DNA of 64,000 nucleotides from Manihot esculenta (lineage: Eukaryota; Streptophyta; Magnoliopsida; Malpighiales; Euphorbiaceae). The notes under the pieces were generated by a model that made no database searches, was not told the DNA's origin, and saw nothing but the letters and a program-made list of their open reading frames with translations. This document shows positions 10,489 through 22,005 of the stretch, one piece after another. The DNA is taken from contig NC_035165.2 in the NCBI RefSeq assembly GCF_001659605.2, positions 12,148,445-12,212,444 on the forward strand, in the 5' to 3' direction. The position numbers and the translations under genes were made by a program. Each line of letters starts with the position of its first letter. Positions within the stretch are counted from its first letter, which is position 1.

Positions 10489-11440
10489 GAATTGCTCACG
10501 TCAAAACGCCAGATTCTATCTTATATGAGATGCTGCATTTCACATTGTTATTATTATTATTTAATTTGATTATAATTCAATTGATAAAAAAATAAAAAAT
10601 AATAATTTAATTATTAACAGTACTTAAGTCCTTGCCTAACCTAATTGGTTTTAGCTGCTAGAGGTATATCACTTGCCAAGAGACCCAGGGTTGATTTCCC
10701 AATGCTCAAACGGAAAAAAAAGTTTTTGAGTATGATAAATCTGATGTTTTTCTTATTCCATGATAGATTTGATTTTTTTTTTTACTCCATCATATGGGTC
10801 CTTCAATACTCGATTTGAGGAAATGATCTGCAAAGTAAAGAAAGATAGTCAGGGGTCTATCGGGAATGTCCCCGGTGAAGACTCTCCAACGTTCAAGTCA
10901 GGTTTTTAAACTAGAGTCGTCTGGATAGGCAAGAGTTGAGGAGAAAAATAAAAATAAAATGAAAAAACCCTTTTTCTCTTCTGCTATCTATATCTGCCTC
11001 TCTATTACAGTGCTACACGTTTATGTCACTCAGACCCGTACGTACGGACGTGTCAGACCCCCTTCCATGCTAGGCGGCCATTTAATTTTCCCGGCGCGCG
11101 TGCGGGCAGGGCTGCAAAGTGACTGGACCAGCTCCTCACCCTCACGTCACATCACCGAGCTGGGCTTCTTCCTGCTGGATCTGGGCTCGCGGGTAACCTA
11201 TCCGGTCCAACATGTCTGGGTCAGCCTAAGGAGTTTTGTGGGTTTTAGGCCAGCTAGTTCACTTGAACTTGACCTTGCCCTGGGTGGATGAGGTCCAACA
11301 GTCATCAGAGTCTATAAACATTAAAAATTAAACTATGTTGGTATCTCAATTTTACTATCTATCATTCTTTCATCTATTTTTTTGGTATTTTTAAGATAAA
11401 TATCATTTAATTCTTAAAAGTTGTAATTATTTACCCTTTT
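10489..11440. other. Intergenic, no gene supported
   Basis: An open frame of 110 codons at 10959-11291 has no recognisable domain. The phrase around 10855-10900 (GTCTATCGGGAATGTCCCCGG, then GACTCTCCAACG) reads like old transposable-element DNA but cannot be assigned. Confidence 0.4.
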
Positions 11441-12700
11441 ATCCACGATAACAAACTTTCAAATTATGAATGAATTTTTCCATTCATAATTCAATAAAAA
11501 TCTGTGGATAAATTATTTATTAACAATTACTAATATATTACTATTCATTGTTAAAAAATTATTAATAAATTTTTATTAGTGGCTTTCAAGTCCGTTAGCA
11601 ACACTAACGAATTTATTAATAGAATTATTATTATTATTATTAACGAATTTTAAATCCGTTAGTAAATTTGTTAGAAAAATAATTTATTAATAAGTGTGAA
11701 ATCCGTTGATGAATTCGTTAGTAAATTATTAATAAATTACAATTTATTAGTAAATTTATTAAAAATTTAAATAATTTTAAAATAATTATTATTTTAATTA
11801 AATAATAAGTTTTATTATTAATATTATTTTTTATTAATTTAATAAGATTTAAAATTATATTATTATTATTATTAAATTTTTAATTTATATTCAATATTTA
11901 TTAGAAATACATAAAAAGTGGAAATAAGAGAAAAAAATAAAAGAAAATGATAAAAAAAGAAAGAAAAAAAAGAGAAAAACAAGGAAAATGATAGGAAAAT
12001 AAAAACTATGAAAAGGAAAAAGAATGAGAGTAAAGTAAAAAGAAAATTAGAGAAATGAGAAAAAGAGAAAATGATTAGAGAAGAAAATAAATGAAGAGAA
12101 AATAATAAAAATATATAAATAGAAAAAAATGATAAAAGAAAATAATGTGAGAGAAAATAATATGAATGAAAATTATAGAGAAAATGAAGAATACGAGGAA
12201 GAAAAAAGGGAAGAAAATGATGGAAAAGAAAATAAGAAAGTAAAAAGAAATTTATAGAGAAAAATAATTAAAAATAATAGGGGAGGAAGAGAATAAGAAA
12301 AAAAAGAGAAAAATGATAAGACATTAATGAAAAATAATAGAAAAAATGAGTGAAAAAAATTATGAAAAATAATAAAAAATAATAGAAGAGGAAAGAGAAT
12401 AAAAAAAGAAAGAGAAAAATGATAAGAGATGAATGAAAAATAATAGAAAAAATAAATGAAAAATTTTAAAAATAAATTATGTATAATTTTATTTTTTTAA
12501 TATTATAAAAAAAATATCTGATAAACTTTACGATAGATTTTATTTCTATTGAGAAAAAAGATTAGCAATGGAACTAGCAGCAAAAGATTTACGATAAAAA
12601 TATATTATATAGATTTTTGATAAATTAATAATGAAAAAGTAAAATTTAGCGACATAATTTTTTCCATCGCTAATTCTTTAAAATTATTAAAATTGTCCTT
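11440..12700. repeat. AT-rich possible DNA-transposon relic with purine-rich core
   Basis: Both flanks carry repeated phrases of the kind AAATCCGTTAGTAAAT / CCGTTGATGAATTCG (11580-11720) and GATAGATTTTA...TTTACGATAAA, TTAGCGACATAA (12520-12650), like subterminal repeats of non-autonomous DNA transposons. Between them, 11900-12470 is almost pure A/G on the + strand with a direct duplication of about 90 bp (12268-12358 and 12375-12464). No transposase and no clear terminal inverted repeat were seen. Confidence 0.4.
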
Positions 12701-14119
12701 AAAAAAATAAGCTTAAAATATATTTTTAAGAGTGGGTTATATTGATTTATATTAACCTCTTAGATAGTGAGAAACTGAAAAAAAAAAAAAAAGAAAAAAT
12801 ACATATTTATAAAACCACACCATATTTGCAAGTATAAAAACTAATAATTTATATTTTTATAAAATTGAAAATAATTTTTTTTTTTGTAAATAATAGAAAA
12901 CTTAATATATAAAATTAACAAAAAATTGATTAATAGATTTTTTTAATACTCTGAGGCATTTTGATATGTTTTTAAGAGCTAATAAATTAATTAATAAATT
13001 TTTATATACCTTTACTTTAATTAGATTAGGTAAATTAACTTACTTTCTGAAATAAGAATTTTGACTTTTTTTAAAAAAATAATTAATCAATTAAATATAA
13101 TTTTATACTTTTTAAAAATTTAAAATTTTTTAAATAAATTACTCTTAACCAAACAAAATCTAAAAGCTGGCTATACTCTTTTGAAGCTCCGGGGCCAGCG
13201 AAAGAAATCCTTTTTTTCCTTACTACTGGAAGTATTCCTTTAAAGTAAACTTACTATTATAAGTATATTATACTATAATTCTGTCTTTGTATATTCTTGT
13301 CTTGTCTTTTTTTTTTTTTAGTAAATTGAGGCATGCTCATATGTATTAAATGGTAGAGCAATATGATTGGTGGAAGTGCTTCTGCAAATTTGCGGTGGGA
13401 TTTGAAAGCAAAAAGAGTTAGGCAGATGTTTCTTCAATAATTAATCTATCATCAACCTAATTACCTAATCTTTCTCCTTTTTCCATTGAAATGCAGCTGC
13501 AAGTAAAGTTGGTACAAGTCGCCGAAAGATTTTAATGCAACTTCCAATGCCAAATTGCATTTTCGCTGTGCCTTTAATATTTCGCAGAAAAAAGAGAGAT
13601 TACTTTCTTTATAAAGTTCGCACTTAAGCTTGATTCAAATATTCAAGTGGCATATTTTGCCCTTTCCTTATACAGTCTTTCTAGTTAGAATTTCAGTTCT
13701 GGACTGCTGGGCCAATGGACCTGTTTCTTTAATTAGTCTTTCGGCCATAGTTATATAGGCATTTCTTATGTGGTCTTGATATTTTTTGAGCTTAATTTTG
13801 GGATTTGGTGTTTATTAAACTTGTATTTAGATCTGATCCTATTTATTATCAATGGAAGTTTGTTTTTGACAAAAAAAAAAAAATCTAATGCTTTCATTTC
13901 ATTTATAGTATTACAAGATTTGTTTGTCATCACAGACAATGATGATGAAACTTGAGATTACTTCCATTTTATAGTTTTGATAAAACTCTACCATTCTTTT
14001 ATATATATATAGAAAAAAATCCAATTAAATTTCTATATTTTTATTTAAGAATTAAATAAATATAATTTTTTCAATTAAATTTATATATTTTTCTCAATTC
14101 TAAATATAATATAATTTTT
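12701..14119. other. AT-rich intergenic, no gene seen
   Basis: Only short AT-driven frames and homopolymers were found. Nothing coding or structural stands out. Confidence 0.6.
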
Positions 14120-14720
14120 AATAATATCATATTTTTTAATTCAAGTCAAATTCAAGTTTTACACATTTCAAACTCGAATCAAATATTAACAAATTCAAAT
14201 TTGGTTCGTTTACGAATTTTTATCAAATTTAATATCAAACAGTTTAATTTATTTACAGCATAATAAATTTTAATTTAAAATAATATAAATTTAAAATTAA
14301 ATAATTTTAATTAAATAAATATATATATAAAAATTAACTTACAATAGTGTAAAAATCAAAATCTTACATATTAAAAATTTGAATAACTTTTAAATTTTAA
14401 AAATTTAAATATTTACGAGATTTAAAACGTGTAATCAAACCGTCCATAACTAAATTTTAAAAAACTCAACTTTAACTCATAAAAATTTATATAAATTTTG
14501 AATTCAATTCTTTTATTACATTGAATTCAGCCTTCTTAACGAACTAGTTTACGAGGTTACTCATGAACTTGAAAATAAATCGAATTCATTAGATTTAATG
14601 ATTCAAATAATGTGAAACTTAAGTTAAGTTTATTTACTAAACAAGTCCAAAAATTAAGTTTGGGTTTAACTCATTTAGAAATCGAGTGAGTCCGATCAAA
14701 TTTTCATCTAGTCGATTTTA
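14120..14720 (-). repeat. Degenerate dispersed repeat (copy 1)
   Basis: Read on the minus strand, this stretch lines up with 56650-56850: ACTCGATTTCTAAA(C/T)GAGT, AACTTAATTTTT and GTTTA-rich phrases with CTCG/GTTCG motifs occur in the same order. It is one of a pair of old repeat copies in opposite orientation. The element class is unknown. Confidence 0.55.
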
Positions 14721-16700
14721 AAATAATTCATAAATAATTTGATTCATTATGTCCATACAAAATACTAAAGTTTAATTATACTTGTTTTTTTTTTATACAT
14801 TGGAATATTCTTCAAGCTACATTAACATGGTCACTTCCATCTCATTTAGCAAGACTTAAACTTCAAATTTAGGCTTTCATTTTAAATAATTTATAGCTAA
14901 AGGTTTTGATGTGGCCGAAATAAAACTGTGTTACAATTAGATAATATGTAAGAAAGAGAATGTGAAATGGTTACATTTACAACCGTCACTCCGACATTCA
15001 AGTCAATAAACTGAAGAAAAGAGCGAGTGTAAAAAATTACTTAGAACTTAAGAGTAGTTGTGTAGGAATTGCATATCTTTATCTTTGCGATTATGAGGTT
15101 TTATATTATAAGAAAATAGAGCTAATTATAATATTTCCTGAAAGTTTAGCTGTTGCCGACTAATTGATAAATGATACCACCGGCTAATGATGAAGAGTCG
15201 GATGTCATAGTATTCAGATCTTCCTTTTTACATGTGAAATCACGTTTCGATTTATTATATAATTATCACATGACCCTGTTTTATAATGATAATTCGTAAT
15301 TTATTTTGACTAATTATGCGTTGAATAAAAGAAAAATATTTTATTTAAAATAATAGTTAGAAAATATTAAAATTTAATTTAAAATTATTTATAACATAAT
15401 TTAATTATAAAACACTAAAATAATAAAATAATTTATTTTTAAATTTATTTTTTTCTCACCAACTAATTAAAAAAAAACTTTTCTAACCTTCCAAAGTTAA
15501 TGCCAAATAAGCTCTAATAAAATAAAAATTATTTATAAGTGTTAAAATAAGTCTCGTTTAATTGACAATATTTAGTAATTACTTGGGAATACTTTAATTT
15601 CATTTACTTTATCGTAAATAAAATAAATTAATTAGTCTAATCCAAGTAAGATTCCGACAAAAAAAATCTTAAAAAAAAAAAGTTTCTCTTACTTTACACT
15701 TTCTCTATTTTCATTGTCCTAGCTTGATATATCCCATAGTTCAGTTTCCACCATACATGTTGCTAGCTTTGGATTATAATTCTAGACTATGAAACTTTTG
15801 ATTTGTTTTTCTCTATTTCGCAATTTCATTCGACTTTATCTCTTTTCATTCCTTTCTTTTATTTTTTGGATTTGTGAAAGATTTATTTTTATTATTTAAA
15901 TTTCACTTGTTTCAAAATATTTTTTTTTTACATTTTTAATGTTTGAAATACTTAAAAAAATAAATCAATGAAAATATTTTTTAATTAAAAAAATAAATTA
16001 TTTTATAGAAAATTTTATATTTTAATAATTTTATTAATACTATTATGTATATATATTTATTAATATTTTTATTTTATAAATGAAAACTAAGTAATATAGA
16101 ATAAATTCTTCTATATAAAAATTTTTATAGAAAGTATTTTATACATAAAAAATTATATATATATATATAATTTTTCACAAATAAAAGTGGTCAAATATCA
16201 AATTCCAATGGCTACGTGATTCTTTTTACTGTAATTTCTAAATTGCATGCCCCCTGTGAATTTGGGTTTCATTGAGATTTTTACATATTCATTCTAGATT
16301 CAAGCAATTTCTGCTTCATTTCTGCTTGGTGTCTTTATCATTTCGTTTGAAATAAAAAATTTCATAAAAATTAATTTTTTAATAATTTTTTTATTCAAAA
16401 TAAATTTTTTAATTTAAAAAATTTTATAAAAATTTATTTAATATTTTTTTATAAAATAAATCATGTTAAATAAAAAGCGTATGTACTTTTATTTTAATTC
16501 TTTAGAAATTCTGCTTCTACATCTCAACGAATTTTGTATAATGAACTGTTGGTGCTTTTAACATTTCAACCACCTCTTCCTTTCATGCGTGGAAAAGAAT
16601 TATATAAAAAGAAATAGTGTGAAAGATAGAGATATTCAATTGATCAAAAGAGTAAAGAAAGTAGTACAAAATAAAAAAAAAAATACTTTTACTGATTTAA
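14721..16700. other. AT-rich intergenic, no gene seen
   Basis: Very AT-rich sequence with short runs such as (AT)n at about 16150. Nothing supported as a gene or RNA. Confidence 0.6.
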
Positions 16701-17097
16701 AAAAATTACTATTTAGTTCTTATGGTATAGAAAAACTCACTGCTTGATCTTTCAATTTTGTAAAACGCATTAAAGTGTCTCTGACATTTTAAAAAGTCTA
16801 TTAGTTAATCTCTCTATTAATTTTAGCCATTAAACATTATAAAAAAAATTTAAAATACCCTTGATACGGAGGAATTAATTAATAAACTTTTTAAAAATTT
16901 AAGAGATCAACTATTAAGTTTTTTAAAACTATAAGAACAAAGTAGTAGAATATTTAACAATAAAATTAATGGAGGGACTAAGTAGTAGACTTTTTAAAAT
17001 GTTAGAAACGTTTTAATACATTTTTGAAAATTGAGGGATTAACTAGTAATTTTTTTTTCGTACTATAAGGATTAAATAGTAATTTTTCTATTAATTT
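16701..17097. repeat. Foldback (long terminal inverted repeat) element
   Basis: The left end AAAAATTACTATTTAGT is mirrored at the right end by AAATAGTAATTTTT. The two halves stay complementary, with mismatches, for roughly 150-190 bases: left phrases on actively paired arms include CTCACTGCTTGATC and AAAAAGTCTATTAG, with ATTAACTAGTAAT and TAGTAGACTTTTTAAAA on the right. There is no coding capacity, so this looks like a MITE-like foldback element. A flanking target duplication is not certain. Confidence 0.7.
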
Positions 17098-17640
17098 TTT
17101 ATTGCTACACTGAAGTGAGGCAGGCTTTTGTATTACGGAATTTTACTTTTTAGATTTATGAGGTTACAAACATGCATATAATAATTATTTACTGAACATG
17201 TATATTTTACAATTGATCCTCGTGGAGTAAGAAGAAGATGATTATTTCTGGTATTATAATTTACACTAAAATGATGATTATAATTATGAAAACAATCCCA
17301 TGATAATTATGCATGTGGTTGTTATGTTAACAATTAAAATTCCTAAAATCTATTAACGAGTATTATGATAAATGGTTCGACAATCTTCACAATTAAGTGA
17401 AGTCAAGAATTTAATTTTCATTGATGGAGAGCACTTTACCTTTTAATGAGTCTACTGGCTACAAACATGATTTAATTTTATCTCAATGAATTTAGAGATA
17501 TATGTAGTTATACCAACAAAAAATATTCCTAAAATCTATTTCATATAAGTTTTGATGATTATGTTCAATAAATATTGCAAGTTAGAGTATCAAATTTATC
17601 AATTCATTCTACTCATAAAACATACGTTGGACCATGAACC

Positions 17641-18207
17641 AATGGAAATAAAAAGAAGAAAGATAAGGTTGCTGAAGCAATTTGTGCTGCCTGCAAAGGG
17701 AAGGCTGCTGCTGGAACCTCTGCCCCCCACCAAAATGAGCTCGCCATTAGGAGGAGCTCATTATACTGCCTCTCCCTTAAGCCCCTCTCACAACTACTAT
17801 CGGGCCTTCTTCCTCCCAGCCCGAGGACCAAGTCCAGGGGACTACTCCTCCTCCCTCACCTAGGAGCTCTCCCCATGCTCATGAGGAGGGCAGTACTAGT
17901 GCCCTCTGGCCCTAAAGCATTCATAACCTAGAGTTTGCATTGACCAAGGTGGATTCCCTCCTCGAGAAGCCGCATCTTTCTCTCCTAAGTACAAAAAATG
18001 CAATACAACCTGGTGACTGTCATCAGCTAGGGGTGATTGAGATTGATGACCTGTATGCCAATGCCATCCATTATGCTATGGAATGTGTTTTGTCTGTGTA
18101 CCTTGCAAAGGAGTAGGACAAAGCCCTGAGGAGGGAGTATTGGGATTTTGAAGGAGGAGAGGAACCTACTGTTGGAGGAAGGCTAACAATTAAAGGCTCA
18201 TGTAGAC
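17641..18207 (+). pseudogene. Tat element F antisense ORF, 5' part (interrupted)
   Basis: Broken + strand frames give RRKIR / KKDKVAEA-like sequence, ACKGKAAAG, and later IEIDDLYANAIHYAMECVLS. These match, in order, the antisense-type ORF at 58.2-60.2 kb (AACKGK; ELEIDELFDNATHSALEGAL). The frame is cut at 18207 by the insertion of element A and continues at 27921. The same strand relation (ORF on +, pol of the same element on -) is seen in the first Tat segment of the window. Function is unknown and the gene is decayed by stops. Confidence 0.6.
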
Positions 18208-20462
18208 TGTAATACCCGGCTAGAGTCCGGCATCGGAATTCTACTTTTCGATGGAGTTTCGGATGCTGGAAGACGCTAGCAGGGTTCGATTTATGTTTTT
18301 CTATCTTGTTTTGATATGTTCATAAGTTAAAGTATAAGGAAATGAGTTTTTGAGTGAAATAAACCAAGGCAGAAAAGCCAGGTTCGGCCGCCGAAGTTGA
18401 GGTTCGGCTGCCGAACATGCATGGCTTTCGGTTTCACGTGTGGCTGCCGAAGGTTGTCTGGCCAGCCACCTATAAAAGGCCCTCAGTCGGTTGAAAGGAT
18501 AAGGCACGCCGATTCCTTTCGATTTCTGAGGTGAGACTCTGTCCTTCTTGAGTATTTTACATGTTTTCATCAAATCTTGCAAAGGTTTGATTAGTTTTTA
18601 TGTTATTTTGAAGGTTTTAAGCTAAAAACTCAAAGTTGTGAAGTTTGGAGAGTTTGAAGGAGAGTTGCTCCAAAACTCCACGTTAGGATCGTTCATCTTC
18701 TTGGTTTCAAGAGGTAAGTGAAGATCCTGAGCTTGTTTTTATGTTTTCTGAAGGTTTTTATGAGGTTTTGGGGGAGAGTTGCATGAATAGGGTTATTTGT
18801 GAAGTTTTGATGATTTTGTGAGTAAAACTTGTTTCTGTGTTGTATGTGTTGTGTGTTTGGGGTTTTAAGGTAGTTTTTGACCCCTTTGAGCATATACATG
18901 AGTGTATGCAAGTTGAGGACTTAAGGTGTTTGAGTTTGAGAGAGTTTTGGTGCTTTTGGCGAGAGGTAGAGCACGTTTCTGTCTTGCGGATGAACTCAGG
19001 TTCGGCCGCCGAAGGTACATTCGGCCGCCGAACCCATGAGGAGGTGGCTTCAGCTGCCCAAGCTTGCCCCCGAGCTTTTGGACTTTCGGCTCTGGAGGGG
19101 AGTTCGGCCGCCGAAGGTGCCGCCGAAGGTTAGAGACTTTCGTCTCTGGAGTGCCTTTCAGCCTCCAAAACTTGCCCCCGAAAGGGTTCGGCTGCCGAAA
19201 GTAGAGATTCGGCCGCCGAAGGTGCATGAGTTTCGTCTCTGGAGAGGACTTTCGGCCGCCGAACCTGCCGCCGAAAGTGTCCTGTCCAGCCTTCCTTTGC
19301 ATGCTTTGCATGGATGATTAGAGTGAGTTTAAGGGGATTCTTGGGGAGTTTCTTAGAGTTGCTCATAAGCTAGTTTGGTCCCTCATTTGAGTCTATCTGT
19401 ATAGGTACAGACCAGAGGAACCAGAGAGAGCAGTAGTGAGTACTGCTCCAGAGTTTTCAGCGCCTGCAGAGTCAGTCCAGATAGCTAGAGGTGAGTGGAA
19501 CTAAACTTAATGTGTTTAATTGAGAAATGAAATGCTTTTGGCATAGTTCATGCATCATGAGTATATAGTAGGTTGTTGGCATTAGAATCCACGAATATGT
19601 TGCATTGCATAGTTATTTGTTGATGTGGGTGAATGCTGAATGATCCAATAGTCTCTGAGAGAAGTCCAGGAGCCTTTGACTACGCCCTGGCAGGTATAGA
19701 GAAGTCCAGGAGCCTTTGACTACGCCCTGGCAGGTATAGTAAAGTCCAGGAGCCTTTGACTACGCCCTGCCAATGGTAAGTACAGAGGTGTTATATACAC
19801 ATATATATATATGACAGGAAGATCAGGTGCTCGATTCTACGCCCTGGCACGGCAGAGTTACCGGGACTATGTGGTGACAGGTTTACCCTTGATGTGGATT
19901 GTCTGTGTTCTGATGCATTCCATAAGATCATATTTTAATGATATGTTTTACTATTCTACTCACTGGGCTATAGAGCTCATCCCACTCCCTTAACCCCAGG
20001 TTTGCAGGTTCAGTGTACAGAGGAGATCAACAGAGTACATAAAGAGTAAAGAGATTTGTAATAGCTTAGAGTGGACATGTAATATTAAAGAGATGTAATA
20101 GTTGTGTATAAAGGTAGAAATGTGCTTGACTTAGTGATGTTTGTGTTGTAAATCTTTTGTTATGTACATGATCTGTATATGTATATGTTTTACAGAGTAT
20201 GTGAAAAACCAGGCTTAACAGGTATGAGTTACCCATCTAGAGCAAGCTCTAGTCAGGGGTACAGAGTACAGAGTACAGAGATAGTGCATGCACAGGTTAA
20301 GCCTTGGTACAGAGAAAAGAGTTTTTATTTTCACAGAAAATGTATGATCATGTATGAGATTTATAGGTACACAGAGAGTATAGCAGGCTTGCTACGGGTT
20401 CTGGCGACCTTAAGCCGACCTGAATCCTAGCGCCGGTGACGGTCCATTTTGGGGTCGTTACA
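18208..20462 (+). repeat. 5' LTR of element A
   Basis: 2255 bp, TGTAATACCCGG...GGGTCGTTACA. The TATA box TATAAAAG lies at 18471. An intron-like segment runs from 18714 to 19404. GCCGCCGAA palindromes lie both upstream of the TATA box and inside the intron. About three units of a 41-bp minisatellite (GAAGTCCAGGAGCCTTTGAC) lie at 19670-19780. Confidence 0.97.
18714..19404 (+). other. Putative intron inside LTR A
   Basis: Donor TTTCAAGAG/GTAAGTG and acceptor ATCTGTATAG/GTACAG flank 691 bases downstream of the TATA box, so the segment would lie in the transcribed R-U5 part. The equivalent places in the 3' LTR (26174-26855), in LTR B (32788-33439) and in LTR E (44937-45535) keep GT and AG. In the 5' LTR of element C the segment is exactly absent. 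Confidence 0.7.
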
Positions 20463-20465
20463 GAT

Positions 20466-20477
20466 TGGTATCAGAGC
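20466..20477 (+). promoter_or_regulatory. Primer binding site, initiator tRNA-Met type
   Basis: TGGTATCAGAGC begins four bases after the 5' LTR and is the standard complement of the 3' end of plant initiator tRNA-Met used by Ty3/gypsy chromoviruses to prime minus-strand DNA. Confidence 0.92.
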
Positions 20478-20670
20478 CCTAGGTTCACATGATCGGACCT
20501 ATAGAGAGAGTGTCGGGCTCATAGAGGGTAGAGGTGGTCAAGCACAATAGGAAATCATGTTCACTAGGAGAGGGTGGTGAGTCCTATCTGTTTGATGCCA
20601 TGAGTTATGCATGTGCATTATTGATATGTGATGTTTATGTGCTAAAGTGCTATATTATGTGTTGTTTTCC

Positions 20671-21222
20671 AGATGAGCTAGGTTGATGTCTGTCAACAAC
20701 AGGAGCTACTGGTTCTGGTGGTGGTGGTGGAGGTACTGGGTCATTTAGCTCTGGGTGTGCTGCACTTGGATGGGTAGAGGAAGGTGGATACATAGGATAT
20801 GGTGGGTAATAATGCGGATAAGGCATATATGGCATGTAAGGAGGATATGGGACAAAACTAGAGTACTCCGACATACCTCCCATCGGATACTCTGGATCCT
20901 GCGGAAAGACTGGATAGCCAAAACCTGAGGCTTGAGCGCCTCCCTGCGACTCTCCCATACCTTCCTCAAATCTACCTATACCCATGTTGTCATCTCTAGA
21001 CTGGTCAATCTCCATAGCCTCCCTCCTTTCCTCTAATCTTCCTCCCCTAGTTGTTCCCCTTCTGCTCTCGTCGACAGACCTTCTAGGGTCTATTGACGTA
21101 CCTTCCCTGCTAGATCTCTGAGACCTTGCCCTCGGCAATGCAGGAGGACGAGCAGCTGTTCTCTCACTATCTGGTGGGACTCCAGTCAATCGAGCTGATC
21201 GACGAGTTCCTCACATCTTTAC
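20671..21222 (-). pseudogene. Inverted N-terminal part of element A gag
   Basis: The minus strand encodes an open frame (21189-20650) that aligns with the gag N-terminus found in sense orientation in B and C: TGVPP, ARPPALPRA, GMGESQGG(A/I/T)QASGF, then a Pro/Tyr-rich stretch (PPYPMYPPSS). In A it lies opposite to the rest of gag and pol. Left breakpoint: TGTTGTTTTCC/AGATGAGCTAGG at 20670/20671. Right breakpoint: about 21222, where TTGAAATTGGATGC resumes the normal order. Read in its own orientation, the ATG near 21216 is followed by TGA where B has AGA. The segment of about 550 bp therefore inverted, and some 30 bp at the join seem lost, after or during insertion. Confidence 0.88.
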
Positions 21223-21999
21223 TTGAAATTGGATGCTCCTAAATACAACACGGGAGATGATCCATTTGAATACCTCAGATTAGTTAGGATGATAACCAGT
21301 GAATTGGGAGCAGATGATAGTCGAGCCATTGAGATGGCAGGGTTTACACTCAAATGCAAGAAAGCCAGAGAATGGTTCAAGAACTATATGGAGCCTAGGA
21401 TCGACAACATGTCGTGGGGAGAGTTCGCCAATGAATTTGCAGGGTGGGCTTTTCCTGATAGTTCCAGGGAGATGAAAGTAATAGAGTTCGAACAGTTGAG
21501 ACAGACAGACGAAATGAGTGTTGATGAATTCACAGATAAGTTCCTGGATTTGCTTCAGTATGTGGGTCAAGCCTATGATACTGATCAGAAGAAGGCAAGG
21601 AGATATACTATGAGACTGCATCCCAGGTATTCTTCCTTGATTCTTCCAGCAGAAAAGGAGAGTTTCCACACTATAGTGGACGCAGCCAGGAAAATGAAAG
21701 CTAGTGCCAATATTCAGAAACAGTCAAAGGCACAGGCTTCGGGTTCTAAGGCCCCCAATTCAGCACCTTCAGGCAGCAAGAGATGGGATAGAGAAAAAGG
21801 AACAAAGAGTAAGTTCTGAAGTAAAGTCAAGTCAGGTCTGGGAATAGGTAGTGGCTCAAGCTCTGGCACAGCTCCAGTATGCAGAAGATGTGGAAGACCA
21901 CATGGAGGAGGTTGTCGATTGGGATCTACAGCTTGTTTTAGATGTGGACAAGAAGGGCATATTGCTCGGGATTGTCCTCAGGTGACTTTTGCACCATCC
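21223..21999 (+). pseudogene. Element A gag: capsid and zinc knuckle
   Basis: The frame keeps the retrotransposon gag (capsid) domain, with ECLR-like start, [41 protein letters not shown] and RRYTMRLHPRY. A TGA at 21817-21819 then precedes, in the same frame, the nucleocapsid with [15 protein letters not shown] (a CCHC knuckle). A TAG near 22000 (CAG in relatives) ends it. Capsid assembles the particle and the knuckle packages RNA. The TGA is at the same codon in element B. The N-terminal piece is inverted upstream, so no normal Gag can be made. Confidence 0.9.
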
Positions 22000-22005
22000 T
22001 AGCAG

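Noticed and set aside
10959..11291. 110-codon open frame as a gene
   Set aside because: No recognisable domain, no visible intron or conserved context, and a lone frame in transposon-like DNA.
18865..19317. Several overlapping frames of 78-148 codons on both strands (also at 26325-26817, 32938-33474, 45107-45464)
   Set aside because: They lie in the LTR intron segment and are driven by GC-rich GCCGCCGAA repeats; the same frames recur in each LTR copy and contain no domain.
20745..20969. Minus-strand 74-codon frame
   Set aside because: Shadow of the inverted gag segment in another frame.
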